Source: Iodobacter fluviatilis (lineage in GTDB: Bacteria > Pseudomonadota > Gammaproteobacteria > Burkholderiales > Chitinibacteraceae). Taken from it: a DNA stretch of 64,000 nucleotides. Position 1 is the first letter of the stretch; the number at the start of each line of letters is the position of its first letter. A program made the translations under genes and the position numbers. Location: assembly GCF_900451195.1 (NCBI RefSeq), contig NZ_UGHR01000001.1, forward strand, positions 806,001 to 870,000. The letters run 5' to 3'. A model generated the notes under the pieces. The model was not told where the DNA came from and did no database searches. It was given only the letters and a program-made list of their open reading frames with translations. Below are positions 45,116 through 57,777 of the stretch, piece by piece.

Positions 45116-45640
45116 TTATTTTTTCAGCCAGCCTTCAATTTTACTGATGATTTCTTTATCGTCAGGCTCGGTGATCGAGCTATAGGCGGTGACTGTTTTG
45201 CCATCCGGGGCAATCAAATATTTGTAGAAATTCCACTTGGGTGTGGTATCGGCAGCAGCGCTCAGCCGTTTAAACAGCGGATTTGCATTGGCGCCGCGTA
45301 CGCTGGATTTCTCCAGCATGGGGAATTCTACAAAATAGGTGAGGCGGCAGAAATCACCAATTTCTTTATTGTCGGCCAGCTCTTGCTTGAAATCATTAGA
45401 TGGAAATCCCACCACAAGCAGCCCTTGGTCTTTATATTTGGCGTAGATTTTTTCTAATTTATCAAACTGCGGGGTAAAGCCGCATTTGCTGGCGGTATTC
45501 ACGACTAAAATAGGCTTGCCGCTATAACTGCAAAAATCAAAAGCCTCACCTTTGAGCGTTTTGCTTTGATAATCAAGCAAAGGCGGGCAGGCAGCTAGGC
45601 TGATGGAGCTGCAAAAACCAAGCAGGGCGAGGATACGCAT
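45116..45640 (-). CDS. Glutathione peroxidase family protein, exported
   Basis: The 174-residue protein has an N-terminal signal peptide (ILALLGFCSSISLAA) and the glutathione peroxidase signatures NTASKCGFTPQFDKLEKIY (cysteine in place of selenocysteine), GFPSNDF and WNFYKYLIAPDG. The cysteine forms of this family often use thioredoxin rather than glutathione. A periplasmic place would make it a defence against external peroxide. It stands between the LPMO gene and the hybrid kinase on the same strand, with no sign of an operon. Confidence 0.9.
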   Translation of the reverse strand: MRILALLGFCSSISLAACPPLLDYQSKTLKGEAFDFCSYSGKPILVVNTASKCGFTPQFDKLEKIYAKYKDQGLLVVGFPSNDFKQELADNKEIGDFCRLTYFVEFPMLEKSSVRGANANPLFKRLSAAADTTPKWNFYKYLIAPDGKTVTAYSSITEPDDKEIISKIEGWLKK

Positions 45641-45701
45641 ATAAAAATCCTTGTGGCGTTAAGGATGAGCCGTGGTAAGTAAACCAGATTGAGTGGTCTG
45701 C

Positions 45702-48700
45702 TTATTGAATTTCCAATGAATGATCGAGTAGATCCATGTTTTTTAGCGCTGTGCAGCTATGCTGAACATGTAATTTTAATTGTGCTATTGCTTGCTTCAG
45801 CTCCTCTGAAGTGTGCTCGTTTTTCTCAAGTTTGGCGAGTAGTTCACCGAGTGGCAGTGCGCCCACCGTATTCGCTATGGCTTTCAGCCTGTGGCATTCT
45901 GTTTTAATTAAATCAAGCTGATTATTAGCTAGGGCGTCGTCAATGGTTGCAAGCCCGTTCTTCATGGCATCTGAAAAACGTTCGCAGTATTTGCGCTGGC
46001 GTGTGATTTCTTCACCCAGCATACTTTGCAGCTCCTGTTGGTTTATCCACTGGCCTTCAGTAGAAGGGGCAATATTTTTACTACTTGCCGAAGAAGGCAA
46101 TTCCAGCTCAGTTTGCTGTCTAAAGCAAATCATTAATGCAAGATAGAGTTTTTCAGCCTGCACAGGTTTACCAATAAAATGGTTCATGCCAGCTTGGGAG
46201 CAACGTTGACGGTACTCTGCTGAAATATTGGCCGTCATTGCAATAATAGGAACTGCGTCATAATCCGGATTTTTTCTTAAAATCTGGCTGGCGGTAATGC
46301 CGTCCATTTCAGGCATTTGTACATCCATTAATATGGCATCAAAATGGTATTGCTGTGCTAATTGAATGGCTTCTTGCCCATTGTTTGCCAATATCACTTT
46401 AGCACCTTTTAGTTCTAATAATTCACTACCAATTTGTTGATTAAAAATATGATCGTCTGCAAGTAAAATTAGTTTGTCTTTAAAGAATAATTCATTGTTT
46501 TTTACTCTATCTGGTATTTCTAATACGGACGGGGCCATTTCCGCTTTATTAAGTACAATATGGAAGGTGAATTCACTGCCCTTGCCTAATTCACTTTTCA
46601 TAGACAATTCACCGCCCATGAGTTGTACCAGCTGACGGCTGATTGCTAGTCCTAATCCGCTGCCACCATATTTTCTGGTAATGGAATTGTCTGCTTGTTG
46701 AAAAGACTGAAATAATAGTTTTTGCACTTCAGGAGTAATGCCTATGCCTGTGTCGATAATGCTGAATTGCAAAGTGTAATCATCTTTATAAGGATGGACA
46801 ATGAGAGTAATACTGCCGCTGTCGGTAAATTTAATGCTGTTACTGAGTAAATTAAGCAGTACCTGTTTAATCCGTAAATCATCACCATGCAATGCAAGCG
46901 GGGTATTTTTATCAATTTGAATGTTAAGTATAAGGCCTTTCTCAGTGGCTTTATGCTGAATAAGCCCGCTAATATGATGAATAAGGTCAGATAAATTAAA
47001 ATCTACAGTGTTTAAATCGAGTTTACCCGCCTCTATTTTTGAAAAATCCAGAATGTCATTGATTAAATCAAGCAAGAGCGTGCCAGATAAAGTGATTTTT
47101 TGCAGATAGTCACGCTGTTTTGGCGTTAATTCGGTTAACTGTGCCAGATGAGCCATACCCAGCACACTATTGAGTGGCGTACGAATTTCATGACTCATAT
47201 TAGCCAGAAATACGCTTTTGGCCTGATTTGCGTTTTCTGCCTGTCGCTTTGCTGCTTCCAGTTCTTGTGTCCGTTCAATAACACGCAGCTCTAAAGTAGC
47301 CGCAAATTGCATGAGTGCTTCATCAAGTAATTTACGTTCAGTTAAGTCGCGGATCATTGCGGTAAAAATAGGTCTCCCATTGTTTTCTAAATAAGAAATT
47401 GCAATTTCAGCCGGGAAATCATGTCCTTGCTGATGTCTTGCTACTACGGGTCTTACAGAGCGGCCTTGCATTTGTCTTGGTTTTTCTTTATTTTTTGCAA
47501 ATTGTATCATTTCTTCCCTATGCCCATTTGCAAGACCTGTGGGAAGTAAACATTCAATTGGCTGGCCCAGGATATCTTTTGCAGAATAGCCAAATAGTTT
47601 TTCTGCTGCAGGATTAAATAATATTATATTAAATTGTGCATCGGCACTCACAATGGCATCCATTGCTGTATTAATCATGCCTAAGAGTTGTTCTTGTTTG
47701 TTTAATATTTCTTTTTCTGAATTTTTTCTTTCAGTGATGTCACGGGTAATTCCTATGAAATTAGTTAAAATACCCTTTTCATTAAAGACAGGTGAAATGC
47801 TCAAATCATTCCAGAATAAATTTCCATCTTTGCGGTAATTTATAATTTCACCATTAAATTCTTTTTCAGAGTTGAGTGCATTACGAATGGCGGTGATGGT
47901 TTCAGGGCTGGAGAGAGGCCCTTGTAAAAAATTACAATTACGCCCAATAAACTCTTCTGAGCTGAATCCGGTAATAGCAAGCAGAGGTGGATTGACTGAA
48001 ATAATATTACGGTTGGCATCGGCGATTAGCACTCCTTGTGATATTGCTTTAAGTGCAGCATCACTTAATTTTAATTGCTCTTCTCCTTGTTTAATTGCAG
48101 TAATGTCCGTCAGTAATACAAAAAAACCTTGAATCTTTTCTGCTTGAAAATGAGGGATATACTGTGCCAGCAGATAGGCTTGTTTGCCATCGGGTTTGAT
48201 TAATGAGCGTTCATAGTTTTGTTCTTTACCTTCCAGTACCCCGTGAATGTAATGTTTAATGGCATGAAATAGCTCAGGGCCGAGTAAATCTTGCATCGCA
48301 ATATTGTGGATTTGGGTCACACTATGATCAAACCACTGGCAATAGGCTTTATTCGCAAAAGAGCAATGTAAATCAGCTGTCCAGTAAGCCAGCATACTCG
48401 GTATGTTTTCGGTTACTGTCCGGATGAATAACTCACTTTGTTTCAGAGCTTCTTCCCGTTTACCCAATGTGGTCATTAAGTGGTTAACGCTGCTGAGTAG
48501 GCTTCCAATTTCATCGTTTTTGGCAATGGTAAGCGGGCGGGGGGGAATGTCACTATCCGCCATGGTATTGAGGCACTTAATTGCCGTGTGTAAGTGAGAA
48601 AGTTGTTGTTTTAAAATCCAAGCAATCAGCAGGGATAAGATCAGGGTCATTAGTAAAATAACCCCCAGAATATGCCGCTCTGCTTGTTGAATAGGGAAAA

Positions 48701-49546
48701 ACGCCTCGGCAGTTGGAAGGGTAGCCGCAACATACCAGCCAGCCAAGTTTACTTTTTTAACGGAGGTGAGTACTTCGGTTTGGAGTAAATCAACAAAAAT
48801 GCCTGATTCTTCCTGGCCCTGCATTATCCGGTCAATAACGGGGTTTACGCCTCTAGGGGGCGTTGATTTCATGACCAGACGTTGATCGGTGGCGGCGATG
48901 AATAAATGCTGTTCTGGGGAGATCAGGGCATAGCCCCGGTTTTACCGTTATTGTTTTTGATTTTTTCATTAATAAAGTTGGGTTTGTACAGATTAATGGC
49001 TCCGGATATGGCTGCGATTACTTGCCCCTGATTATTTTTAATCGGAACCGTGATCACAAATAGGGGCGTTTTTTGTTGCTGATCCTGTTGTGGAGTAGAA
49101 ATCGTATTGATTCCCTGTGCCAGTGACTGTGTAACAGATGGCTGATGGAGGGCATAGCTGATGGGCTGACGGGCAAGGGAAACAGAAGGGATGATTAAAT
49201 TGTTTTCGAGGGTGCTGATATAAATGCCTGCGTTAAATAACTCCTGTAGCACGCTGTGGTTTTCAAGCTCGGACTGAAGGGCTGGTGGGTTTTTTAAGGA
49301 TTGTGCTGTTATTTTTTTTGCAAAATGCTCCAGAGCATTGATGTTTTCTTGTAAGTGATGGTCAATGTCATTGGCAATAATACTCACGCTGGAGAGTTGT
49401 TGATTACTGACCAGATGCTGCATTTCTTTTTGAAAAACACGTTTTGCATAGAATGTCAGCAATAAAATCGAAGCAACAAAGAGTAACAGCATCAATAAGA
49501 TGACTCTGTTTTGCAGTGAGCGCAGTGGTCTCAAGTTTAAGATCAT
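45702..49546 (-). pseudogene. Hybrid sensor histidine kinase interrupted by a one-base frameshift
   Basis: Two adjacent frames make one protein of about 1280 residues. The first (48923-49546) has a membrane segment and most of a periplasmic Cache-like sensor; it ends NNGKTGAMP and stop. The second frame resumes as GGYALISPEQHLFIAATDQ. Adding one G in the CCCC run at 48934-48937 joins them. The rest has a second membrane segment and HAMP-like region, about three PAS domains, HisKA ([11 protein letters not shown]), HATPase, a receiver (LMDVQMPEMDG) and an HPt domain (CHRLKAIANTVGA). It is 89 bp after the response regulator. The lesion may be real, phase-variable or a sequencing error. Confidence 0.85.
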
Positions 49547-49635
49547 AGTGCTGTCAACTTTGAGTAAGTGTGCTTTTGTACTGAGCAAAGTGTGAATGAT
49601 TGCTGGTACGCTATTTGAGCTGATTTATCATCTGA

Positions 49636-50766
49636 CTAACGGTTAATGGTGTTTTGGAGCGCTTTGATTGCGCAGCTCAGCTGATCCTGAAAATCAGCAT
49701 CGGCACTGATGGTATTAGAGACTTCATCTAAGCCCCGGCTCACAATGTCGATTAATGAGCTTTCCTGCCGTTCGGTTAATTGCAAACCCACTAGGGCCGC
49801 TTCAATGCGGGAAGTGACTGTGCTCAGAATAATGGCAATGGAGGTACGGCCGTTTCTTTGCTGCTCGTCGATTTTACTAAGGGCATCTGTGAGTGATTTA
49901 ATCGTCGTTGCAATCGTAAGATCACGTTCTTCGGCCTTGACCATGATATTGAGTGCTTCAAGCCGGTATTCGGTTGATTCAATCAGGATGGCTAGGTTGT
50001 CGCGCAGGCGGCCACAAAGGTCTTCATCATGCTCTGGCATATTGCTGATCAGTACTCTGATATGCGGGTAAGTAATCGCCATCCGGCTTTTAAATTGGGT
50101 AATACGGTCCATTGTTGCCATATGCTGCAAAATCGAGGTTTCTAATGCACTTGCCGGCCCGCGCAAGTTCACGGCGAGTGATTCAGCACCGGGCAAAATA
50201 AGCTCTACCACGCTTTCAACTTCAAATAGGCCAATGGCGCTAATTAAGGCCTTGGCTAAATCGAGCGGGGTAGTGCAATTATTGAAACGCTTAATCCCTT
50301 CGATCAGCAAGCCCGTTTCACTCATGCTGGCCATGGCCAGCATGGCGGTATTGGTGGCGTATTGAGCTTGGGATTTTAATTGCTGCCGCTCTTCAATCAA
50401 TTGCAGAACATGTGCCACTTTGGCTTGCAATACTTTAGGGTTTGCAGGCTTGAGGACAAAATCTTCTCCACCTACATCAAAGCCCTGCAGCCTGTCCTCA
50501 ATGCCATCCAGCGCCGATAGAAACAGCACAGGCGTATCGCTGATATCAAAATCGTCTTTGATCTGGCGGCACAGCTCGTAGCCATCCATTTCCGGCATTT
50601 TTACATCAGCCAATACCAGTTTTGGGTGCTGCTGCTGCACCAGCTGCAAAGCAGCTTTGCCATTTTCTGCCGTAATCACATTGCATGTTTCGCTGAGGGC
50701 ATCAAAGATAAAATCCAGCATAAAAAGATCATCGTCAACGATGAGTACCAGTGGCTTGTCGTTCAT
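49636..50766 (-). CDS. Response regulator with unrecognised output domain
   Basis: The 376-residue protein begins with a receiver domain (VLIVDDDLFMLDF; phosphoacceptor Asp54 in LADVKMPEMDG; Lys in FVLKPANP). The rest (about 130-376) is a helix-rich region I cannot assign, with ATNTAMLAMASMSETGLLIEG at its start and a coiled-coil-like end; there is no helix-turn-helix, GGDEF, EAL or HD motif. It lies between two hybrid kinase genes on one strand and probably receives phosphate from one of them. An output by protein interaction is likely. Confidence 0.83.
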   Translation of the reverse strand: MNDKPLVLIVDDDLFMLDFIFDALSETCNVITAENGKAALQLVQQQHPKLVLADVKMPEMDGYELCRQIKDDFDISDTPVLFLSALDGIEDRLQGFDVGGEDFVLKPANPKVLQAKVAHVLQLIEERQQLKSQAQYATNTAMLAMASMSETGLLIEGIKRFNNCTTPLDLAKALISAIGLFEVESVVELILPGAESLAVNLRGPASALETSILQHMATMDRITQFKSRMAITYPHIRVLISNMPEHDEDLCGRLRDNLAILIESTEYRLEALNIMVKAEERDLTIATTIKSLTDALSKIDEQQRNGRTSIAIILSTVTSRIEAALVGLQLTERQESSLIDIVSRGLDEVSNTISADADFQDQLSCAIKALQNTINR

Positions 50767-50838
50767 GATATTGATCCTTGGCTCAGGGCCGGAGGTTTTT
50801 AATGGATCTGTAGAATAAAAAATTTATCGCCTTGCCGC

Positions 50839-53800
50839 TTATTTGACGCTGGAAAGATGGCTTTCCCACATTTGTTTCCAGTGTATAAATTCGGTTGCGG
50901 GCATGGGGTGGCCGATCAGATAGCCCTGTACTTCGTGGCAGCCCATATTGGAAACCAAATCCCAGTCGGCCTGCGTTTCCACGCCCTCTGCCACCAGATT
51001 CAGGGAAAATTTCCGGCCTAAATCTGCGCTGTGTTCCAAAATAGTTCGGGCGGAGGCATCGGAGGTGGCGCCGCTGACAAAGGCTTTATCGATTTTTAAT
51101 TCGGTAAATGGAATCTGAATTAAATGCTCCATGGTCGAAAAGCCCGTGCCAAAGTCATCAACAGAGAGGCCAAAACCCATAATCCTTAAGCGGGTCAGGA
51201 TATCGAGGCTAAGCACATAATCATGGGTAAGCTGTGTTTCGGTGATTTCCAGTGTAATTAGCTCGGGGCTGATATTGCTTTCGCGTAATACTTCCTGAAA
51301 CAGCTCTGGCAGCTCCAGCCGGTGCAGATTACCCATCGATACATTAATCGATAACTTGATGTGCTCACCCTGATCGAGCCATATTCGCAGTTGGCGGCTG
51401 GCCAGCCTTAATACACAGAGGGTGAGATCATCGATTAAGCCTAAAGCTTCAATGGCCGGAACAAATAAATGTGGCCCAAGCAGCCCGCGCAGGGGGTGAC
51501 GCCAGCGGGCTAAGCTTTCCGCCCCAAGAACGCCGCGTCCGTTGGTGCTGACTTTGGGCTGGTAATAGAGTTCAACCTCACCTGCAGCAAGGCCGTTGCG
51601 TATTTCATCTTCAAGCAGTTGCAACTGGGGCATGTGGCTGCCTGCGTGCTCTGTGCCTGAATGCGCGGGGTGAAGGAGTAATATTTGAGCCAGCTCTTCT
51701 TTTTTGACCGGCTTGGTGAGCGATCCGCCCAGCTTTAAGTGAAAAGAATGAGCCAGCCGTTCTGCAGCTTTTAATACCTGCTTATCCATTGCGGAAAGAA
51801 TGGCGATATAGCCTTCGTATTGCAGTAAACCCAGCTGGCGCAAAAAGGCGACACCATCCATATCGGGCATTTGTAAATCGCAAAAAATCCAGTCAGGCTG
51901 AGGGGGTAGGGCAAGTCTTTTAAGTGCATCTTTTGCTTTTAAAAAGGACATGATTTGCGTAATGCCTAAATCATTCAGATGTTGCTGGATGATTTCCAGA
52001 ATAAAGCTGTCATCGTCTACTAAAAGGATGCAAAGCGGGCTGTGCTCCAGCACAGGCGTTGCGATTGGGTTTGGGCTGCTTGCACCATCCAGTAAGCCAT
52101 TTTTTTGCAGCACTTCACAGCTTTGCAGGAATAAAGATTGCAGCTGCCTGATTTTTTCTGATTGCACATCGGATGGCGTGGTTTGATCGAGTTTTTCCAT
52201 GGAGGCAAGCTGCAGGCCTAATGGCATTGCGCCAACAGTACGGGCGATCGATTTCAGCCTGTGGCATTCTGGGCCTATCAGGCTCTTGCTTTCATGAAGA
52301 TAAAGAATGCTGGCCAGCCCTTCTTCAAAAAATTGCGCAAATTTCGCACAATATTTGCGCTGGCGATCGGCATCATCGCCCAGCATACTGCGTAATTCTG
52401 AAAAATCGATAATCTGGCCTGCATCACTGCTAGTGCTGCCGGTCTGGGATGCTTCTTCCCGCCGGGGAGGCTCTGCTTCTGGCTGAGGGCGATTTATAGC
52501 GGGCAGCTTTGTGGCCTGTGGCCCTAGCCAGTAAGCCAGAGTTTGATAGATTTTCTCTGCCTGCACGGGCTTGCCGATAAAGTCATTCATGCCTGCATTC
52601 AGGCAATTCTGGCGATACTCGCGCGATACATTGGCGGTCATGGCGATAATGGGGACGAGATCAAATGCGGGCATTTTTCTAAGGGCCAGGCTGGCTGTAA
52701 TGCCATCCATCTGAGGCATTTGTACATCCATCAGAATCGCGTCGAAATGGTGTTGTTTGGCTAATTGCAGTACTTCAAGCCCGTTATTGGCAATCACCAC
52801 TTCAGCGCCGGCTATTTGTAATAGCTCTGCACCAATTTGCTGATTAAACGGATGGTCGTCGGCCAGTAATATATGTTTCCCTACGAGGAAATGATCACTG
52901 ATTGAATGATTCTGATGGGCCGGTGAAGGAGCCAACGCATTGATTTTTGGAAGGCTGAGGCTGAATTTAAATTCACTGCCCTGATCCGGCTGGCTGGTGA
53001 CGGTTAATTCCCCGCCCATAAGCTGTACTAACTGGCTGCTGATTGCAAGCCCTAGGCCTGTGCCCCCATATTTGCGGGTAATTGAATTATCTGCCTGCTG
53101 AAATGATTGAAACAATTGCGCCTGTGCACAGACGGGAATCCCTATTCCTGTATCGCGAACACTAAAAGCTAGATTTTCATTTGAATCTAGGTTTACGGTT
53201 AAAGTGATTTTTCCGTCCTGAGTAAATTTAATGGCATTACTGAGTAAATTAATCAGCACCTGCTTGATACGTAAATCATCGCCCTGCAAGAATGAGGGAA
53301 CTTGTATGCCAATTACAATATGAAGTTGCAGGCCTTTTTCTTCTGCTTTTTGCTGAATTAATTCACGTACATGGTCAATCAGCTCATGCAGAGAAAAATC
53401 ATGGCTGCTGATTTCCATTTTACCGGCTTCAATTTTTGAAAAATCAAGAATGTCATTAATCAGATCAAGCAGGTGATTTGCAGAGAGCGTGATTTTTTGC
53501 AGGTAATCACTTTGTTTGGTATTTAAAGGGGTGAGCTGGGCCAAATGCGCCATGCCCAGTACGCTATTGAGCGGGGTGCGAATCTCGTGGCTCATATTGG
53601 CCAGAAATGCACTTTTTGCCAGATTGGCATTTTCGGCTTGCTGCTTGGCGGCTTCTAATTCATAGGTACGCTCAATTACGCGCTGCTCCAGCGTTGTGGT
53701 TAATTGCAATAAGCTGGTTTCATAGGCAAGCCGGTCTGTAATATTGCGCACCATGGCGGTGTAAATGGGGCTGCCAAAATTTTCAAGGTAAGAAATGGCC

Positions 53801-55692
53801 ACTTCGATTGGAAACTCATTGCCATCGGCTCTTTTGCCCATCACCTGGCGTGCCGAGCTGCCGCCCATTTTGCGATGGCCTTCACCTTGCCCGCCAAATT
53901 TGTGCATCTGCTCACGGTGCTGTGCTGCCAGCTTAACGGGAATCAGTACTTCAATCGGGCAGCCCAGCATTTGTTGGGCCGGATAGCCAAACATATTTTC
54001 TGCTGCCTGATTAAACAGAATAATGTTGAATTCTGCATCGGTGGTGACAATGGCATCCATCGCCGAATCAATCATGCCGGCCAGCTGCGCCCGGTTGGCT
54101 AAGAGTGCATTTTCGTTATTTTTGCGTTCGGTAATATCATGGTGAGTGCCAATCACCCTCAGTGGCAGGCCTTTTTCATCGCGGCAGACCACCATGCCTC
54201 GATCAACGATCCATTTCCAGTTGCCTTCCTTGCTGCGGATACGATATTCATTACTAAAAAATGGTGTGTCGCCTTTCAGATGAGCTTTTACCTTGTTAAT
54301 CACTTTGGGCCAGTCTGCCGGGTGCACCCGTTTTTCCCATTCCTGATAAGTATTGTTAATTTCTTCATCCGTAAAGCCGAGCATTTCTTTCCAGCGGCGG
54401 CTGTAAAAAATAGTGTTACTGCTTATATCCCAATCCCAAAGCCCATCGCCTGATCCTTCAATTGCAAATTGCCAACGGCTTTCGCTCTCTTTCAGCTCGC
54501 TAATGTCCTGAATACTCACCGGCACAATGCGGGCTTCTTCTTCAGTCGCAGGGATAGGGTAGGAGATCAGCGCTTGGAAAGATCTGCCCTGAAGTGTTTT
54601 AAGATTAATTTCGCTGCGAAAAATGGCATCCTTGTGCCAGAAAGCCAGCAGCTCCTGGCGAATAACAGTGAGCGCACTTTCACCAAATAAACCTGCAAAG
54701 CCTTGCATAAATTCAGCCTTACTTGCTCCTTCAAATAAGGCCAGTGTGGCAGGGTTGATATCAATCACTTTGAACATACTGATCATATTTAGTAAGGAAG
54801 ACGGCGTTTCTTCAAGATAAGCCGCCAGATCAGTAATCCCCGCTTCACGCAGTGCGGTGAGATGGGTTAACAGCGCCGTCATATCCTGATTCCAGATCGA
54901 CAGATCTGCTTTATCAAAAAGCTGTTGATAGCGCTGAGCTTGTTCTTGCAAATCAGACTTTTGCTGATAAAGCTCGCTTAAATCGATCAGGGTGATCAGC
55001 TGTGCTTTCTCTTGCCCTAGCGTTAATAGGGTCTGGCTGGCTTTAACTGTTTTAAAGCCGCCATTTTTACAGCAAATTTGCAGCTCTGAAGCAGGGGAAA
55101 GCGGGGCTGTGGCGAGCTGGGCCTGAGCATTACCCTCTTGCCAGCGGGCCAGATTGGGGAAGGCTTGCTCCCACCAGCGGCTTAGTTGAGGCAGATCTGC
55201 TTCCTGATAGCCAAAGCTGTTGCTAAATGCCGGATTCAGGTAAACGATTTCACCCTGTGCATTGAAAAGCACATGAGGGATGGGGGAAATTTGAATCAGG
55301 TGAAGGCTGTGTTTAAGAGGGCTGTGCTCAAAGGTGATGTCCTCTATTGCGCCGATATAGCCGGAAATTTGCCCGTGGGCATCCCAAAGCGGGCGGGTTT
55401 TTGCGCGGACATATCGTATTTCCTGATCCGGCGGCAAAATGCGAAATGAAAGCTCAAAATCAGCTTGTGTCCTGAGCGCCTGCAGCCATTGTTCGTGCAC
55501 TAGTTTGCTGTCATCGGGGTGCAGACTTTTCAGCCATCCATAGCCCGCGCATTCTTCCGCTGTAAGACCAAACATCGTTTGTAAGGCTGAGTTGGTATAG
55601 CGGCATTGCCCGCTGGCATGACACAAGTAAATGCAGCCAGGTATCTGATCGATAAGTTGCAGCTGGCTTGTATCATTGAACACGGCAGGCAT
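50839..55692 (-). CDS. Multi-PAS hybrid histidine kinase with phosphorelay and C-terminal EAL domain
   Basis: The 1617-residue cytoplasmic protein has about five PAS/PAC domains (10-660), a coiled coil, HisKA with [11 protein letters not shown] (His near 702), HATPase ([12 protein letters not shown]), a receiver with [11 protein letters not shown] (Asp near 986), an HPt domain [13 protein letters not shown] (His near 1143), a second receiver [10 protein letters not shown] (near 1270) and an EAL domain (about 1370-1610). The EAL part has AESLARW (ESL rather than EAL), INVS, LEITET, DDFGTG, LKIDKAF and VAEGVET, so the residues for c-di-GMP hydrolysis appear intact. No membrane segment is seen. 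It heads a three-gene signalling cassette. Confidence 0.93.
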   Translation of the reverse strand: MPAVFNDTSQLQLIDQIPGCIYLCHASGQCRYTNSALQTMFGLTAEECAGYGWLKSLHPDDSKLVHEQWLQALRTQADFELSFRILPPDQEIRYVRAKTRPLWDAHGQISGYIGAIEDITFEHSPLKHSLHLIQISPIPHVLFNAQGEIVYLNPAFSNSFGYQEADLPQLSRWWEQAFPNLARWQEGNAQAQLATAPLSPASELQICCKNGGFKTVKASQTLLTLGQEKAQLITLIDLSELYQQKSDLQEQAQRYQQLFDKADLSIWNQDMTALLTHLTALREAGITDLAAYLEETPSSLLNMISMFKVIDINPATLALFEGASKAEFMQGFAGLFGESALTVIRQELLAFWHKDAIFRSEINLKTLQGRSFQALISYPIPATEEEARIVPVSIQDISELKESESRWQFAIEGSGDGLWDWDISSNTIFYSRRWKEMLGFTDEEINNTYQEWEKRVHPADWPKVINKVKAHLKGDTPFFSNEYRIRSKEGNWKWIVDRGMVVCRDEKGLPLRVIGTHHDITERKNNENALLANRAQLAGMIDSAMDAIVTTDAEFNIILFNQAAENMFGYPAQQMLGCPIEVLIPVKLAAQHREQMHKFGGQGEGHRKMGGSSARQVMGKRADGNEFPIEVAISYLENFGSPIYTAMVRNITDRLAYETSLLQLTTTLEQRVIERTYELEAAKQQAENANLAKSAFLANMSHEIRTPLNSVLGMAHLAQLTPLNTKQSDYLQKITLSANHLLDLINDILDFSKIEAGKMEISSHDFSLHELIDHVRELIQQKAEEKGLQLHIVIGIQVPSFLQGDDLRIKQVLINLLSNAIKFTQDGKITLTVNLDSNENLAFSVRDTGIGIPVCAQAQLFQSFQQADNSITRKYGGTGLGLAISSQLVQLMGGELTVTSQPDQGSEFKFSLSLPKINALAPSPAHQNHSISDHFLVGKHILLADDHPFNQQIGAELLQIAGAEVVIANNGLEVLQLAKQHHFDAILMDVQMPQMDGITASLALRKMPAFDLVPIIAMTANVSREYRQNCLNAGMNDFIGKPVQAEKIYQTLAYWLGPQATKLPAINRPQPEAEPPRREEASQTGSTSSDAGQIIDFSELRSMLGDDADRQRKYCAKFAQFFEEGLASILYLHESKSLIGPECHRLKSIARTVGAMPLGLQLASMEKLDQTTPSDVQSEKIRQLQSLFLQSCEVLQKNGLLDGASSPNPIATPVLEHSPLCILLVDDDSFILEIIQQHLNDLGITQIMSFLKAKDALKRLALPPQPDWIFCDLQMPDMDGVAFLRQLGLLQYEGYIAILSAMDKQVLKAAERLAHSFHLKLGGSLTKPVKKEELAQILLLHPAHSGTEHAGSHMPQLQLLEDEIRNGLAAGEVELYYQPKVSTNGRGVLGAESLARWRHPLRGLLGPHLFVPAIEALGLIDDLTLCVLRLASRQLRIWLDQGEHIKLSINVSMGNLHRLELPELFQEVLRESNISPELITLEITETQLTHDYVLSLDILTRLRIMGFGLSVDDFGTGFSTMEHLIQIPFTELKIDKAFVSGATSDASARTILEHSADLGRKFSLNLVAEGVETQADWDLVSNMGCHEVQGYLIGHPMPATEFIHWKQMWESHLSSVK

Positions 55693-55891
55693 TAAGAGTG
55701 TCTCTTGAGTGGTTTGTTTGTTATTTCCTTTTACAGCTTAGGTTAGTCTTGACAAGCTTCAAGCTACTTGTAATTAAATGCCAATTTAAAGGTATATTTT
55801 TAGTTGGAAATTAGTCATTTTTTGTTTTTATATTGTAAGAATTGCTAAATGATATCTTATGCGTTTTGTTCGTTTTAGAAACTGCAGAGGT

Positions 55892-55928
55892 TTAAACGTA
55901 AAAAAACCCGGCAAGCCGGGTTTTTTTA
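55892..55928 (-). terminator. Bidirectional terminator after lpdA
   Basis: CCCGGC-AA-GCCGGG (55907-55920) is flanked by A-runs and T-runs, so it can end transcription of the pyruvate dehydrogenase operon on the minus strand. Confidence 0.88.
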
Positions 55929-55942
55929 CTGCACAAAAGAAA

Positions 55943-57718
55943 TTATTTCTTTTTTTGCGGAGGCAGGTCAGTACATACGCCTTTAAATACTTCGGCGGCC
56001 ATACCAATCGATTCACCCATGGTTGGGTGTGGGTGGATGGTTTTGCCGATATCCACGGCATCGCAACCCATTTCGATGGCAAGGCAGATTTCACCGATCA
56101 TATCGCCAGCGTGCGGGCCAACAATCGCGCCGCCGATAATTTGCTTGGTGTCTTGATCAAAGATCAATTTGGTAAAGCCTTCATCACGGCCATTGGCAAT
56201 CGCACGGCCCGATGCTGCCCATGGGAATACGCCTTTGCCGTAGTTGATGCCGTTTTTCTTGGCTTCATCTTCGGTGACACCCACCCAGGCGACTTCCGGA
56301 TCGGTATAAGCCACGCCAGGAATCACGCGGGCATCAAAGAAGGCTTTGTGATCGGCGGCGTTTTCAGCAGCAACGTGTGCTTCGTGTACCGCTTTGTGCG
56401 CCAGCATAGGCTGACCAACTAAATCGCCAATCGCAAAAATATGCGGCACATTAGTGCGCATTTGTTTGTCGACAGGGATAAAGCCGCGATCAGTCACAAT
56501 CACACCGGCGTTTTCTGCACCCACTTTGCCGCCATTAGGCACGCGGCCTGTTGCATGCAGCACGAGGTCGTAGCATTGCGGCTCTTTCGGGGCATTTTCG
56601 CCTTCGAAAGTTGCCCAGATGCCATCTTCTTTGGCTTCTAGTGCAACGGTTTTGGTCTTGAGCATGATGTTGTCAAAGCGGTGGGCGTTCCATTTTTCCC
56701 ATACTTTAACCAAGTCGCGATCCGCGCCCTGCATCAGGCCGTCGAGCATCTCTACCACATCCAGGCGTGCGCCCAGGGTGGAGTAAACCGTACCCATTTC
56801 CAGACCAATAATCCCGCCGCCTAAAATTAGCATGCGTTTTGGCACGGATTTAAGCTCAAGCGCGCCGGTGGAATCCACTACGCGTGGGTCATTTGGCACG
56901 AAAGGCAGTTTAAATACCGAAGAGCCAGCAGCGATAATCGCTTTCTGGAACTTGATGATTTTGGTCTCGCCAGTGACTTCTTTGCCTTCACCGGTAGTGA
57001 TTTGCACTTCCAGATGGTGCGGGTCAATAAAGCGGCCAATCCCGCGCACGAACTCTACTTTTCGTGCCTTGGCCATGCCAGCCAGACCGGTGGTGAGCTT
57101 ACCAATCACTTTTTCTTTAAAGCCACGCAGTGCGTCGATATCGACTTCTGGTTCGCCAAATTTAATCCCGTTGGCGGCCAAGTGTTTTACTTCGTCAATT
57201 ACCGCCGCATTGTGCAGCAGGGCTTTGGAAGGAATACAACCGACATTCAGACACACACCGCCAAGCTTGGAAAAACGCTCAACCACGATGGTTTTCATGC
57301 CAAGGTCAGCAGAGCGGAAAGCTGCGGAGTAACCACCTGGGCCACCACCGAGCACGACCATCTCGCATTCATAGTCGGCAGCGCCGCTGTGGCTGCCCGC
57401 GACAGGAGCCGCTTGCGTTGCCGGGGCTGCTGCGGCCGGGCTTGGAGCCGCGGCAGGAGTTGCAGCAGCGCTTGCAGCGACTTCCAGAATCACTAGCAGG
57501 CTGCCTTCAGATACTTTGCCGCCAACGGCCACTTTTACTTCTTTAATCACACCGGCGTGAGTGGAAGGCACTTCCATCGTCGCTTTATCGGTTTCCAGTG
57601 CAATCAAGGATTCTTCAACGGCCACGGTGTCGCCGACTTTAACGAAGACTTCGATGATATCCACATTGTCATGGCCGCCGATATCGGGGACTTTAATTTC
57701 GATCAGATTGCTCATCAT
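55943..57718 (-). CDS. lpdA: Dihydrolipoyl dehydrogenase (E3) with N-terminal lipoyl domain
   Basis: E3 reoxidises the dihydrolipoyl groups of the pyruvate dehydrogenase complex with FAD and NAD+. Residues 1-80 form a lipoyl domain ([11 protein letters not shown] with the lipoylated Lys), joined by an Ala/Pro linker to the flavoprotein. The FAD motif is [19 protein letters not shown], the redox disulfide is in [17 protein letters not shown], and the interface His is in HPHPTMGE. The 591-residue form with its own lipoyl domain is known from Neisseria and other betaproteobacteria. Last gene of aceE-aceF-lpdA. Confidence 0.96.
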   Translation of the reverse strand: MMSNLIEIKVPDIGGHDNVDIIEVFVKVGDTVAVEESLIALETDKATMEVPSTHAGVIKEVKVAVGGKVSEGSLLVILEVAASAAATPAAAPSPAAAAPATQAAPVAGSHSGAADYECEMVVLGGGPGGYSAAFRSADLGMKTIVVERFSKLGGVCLNVGCIPSKALLHNAAVIDEVKHLAANGIKFGEPEVDIDALRGFKEKVIGKLTTGLAGMAKARKVEFVRGIGRFIDPHHLEVQITTGEGKEVTGETKIIKFQKAIIAAGSSVFKLPFVPNDPRVVDSTGALELKSVPKRMLILGGGIIGLEMGTVYSTLGARLDVVEMLDGLMQGADRDLVKVWEKWNAHRFDNIMLKTKTVALEAKEDGIWATFEGENAPKEPQCYDLVLHATGRVPNGGKVGAENAGVIVTDRGFIPVDKQMRTNVPHIFAIGDLVGQPMLAHKAVHEAHVAAENAADHKAFFDARVIPGVAYTDPEVAWVGVTEDEAKKNGINYGKGVFPWAASGRAIANGRDEGFTKLIFDQDTKQIIGGAIVGPHAGDMIGEICLAIEMGCDAVDIGKTIHPHPTMGESIGMAAEVFKGVCTDLPPQKKK

Positions 57719-57777
57719 TTATTCCATTAATGGTAGCAAGTGCACCGTACACTGGTTCACATACTACAAAAGGAGTG

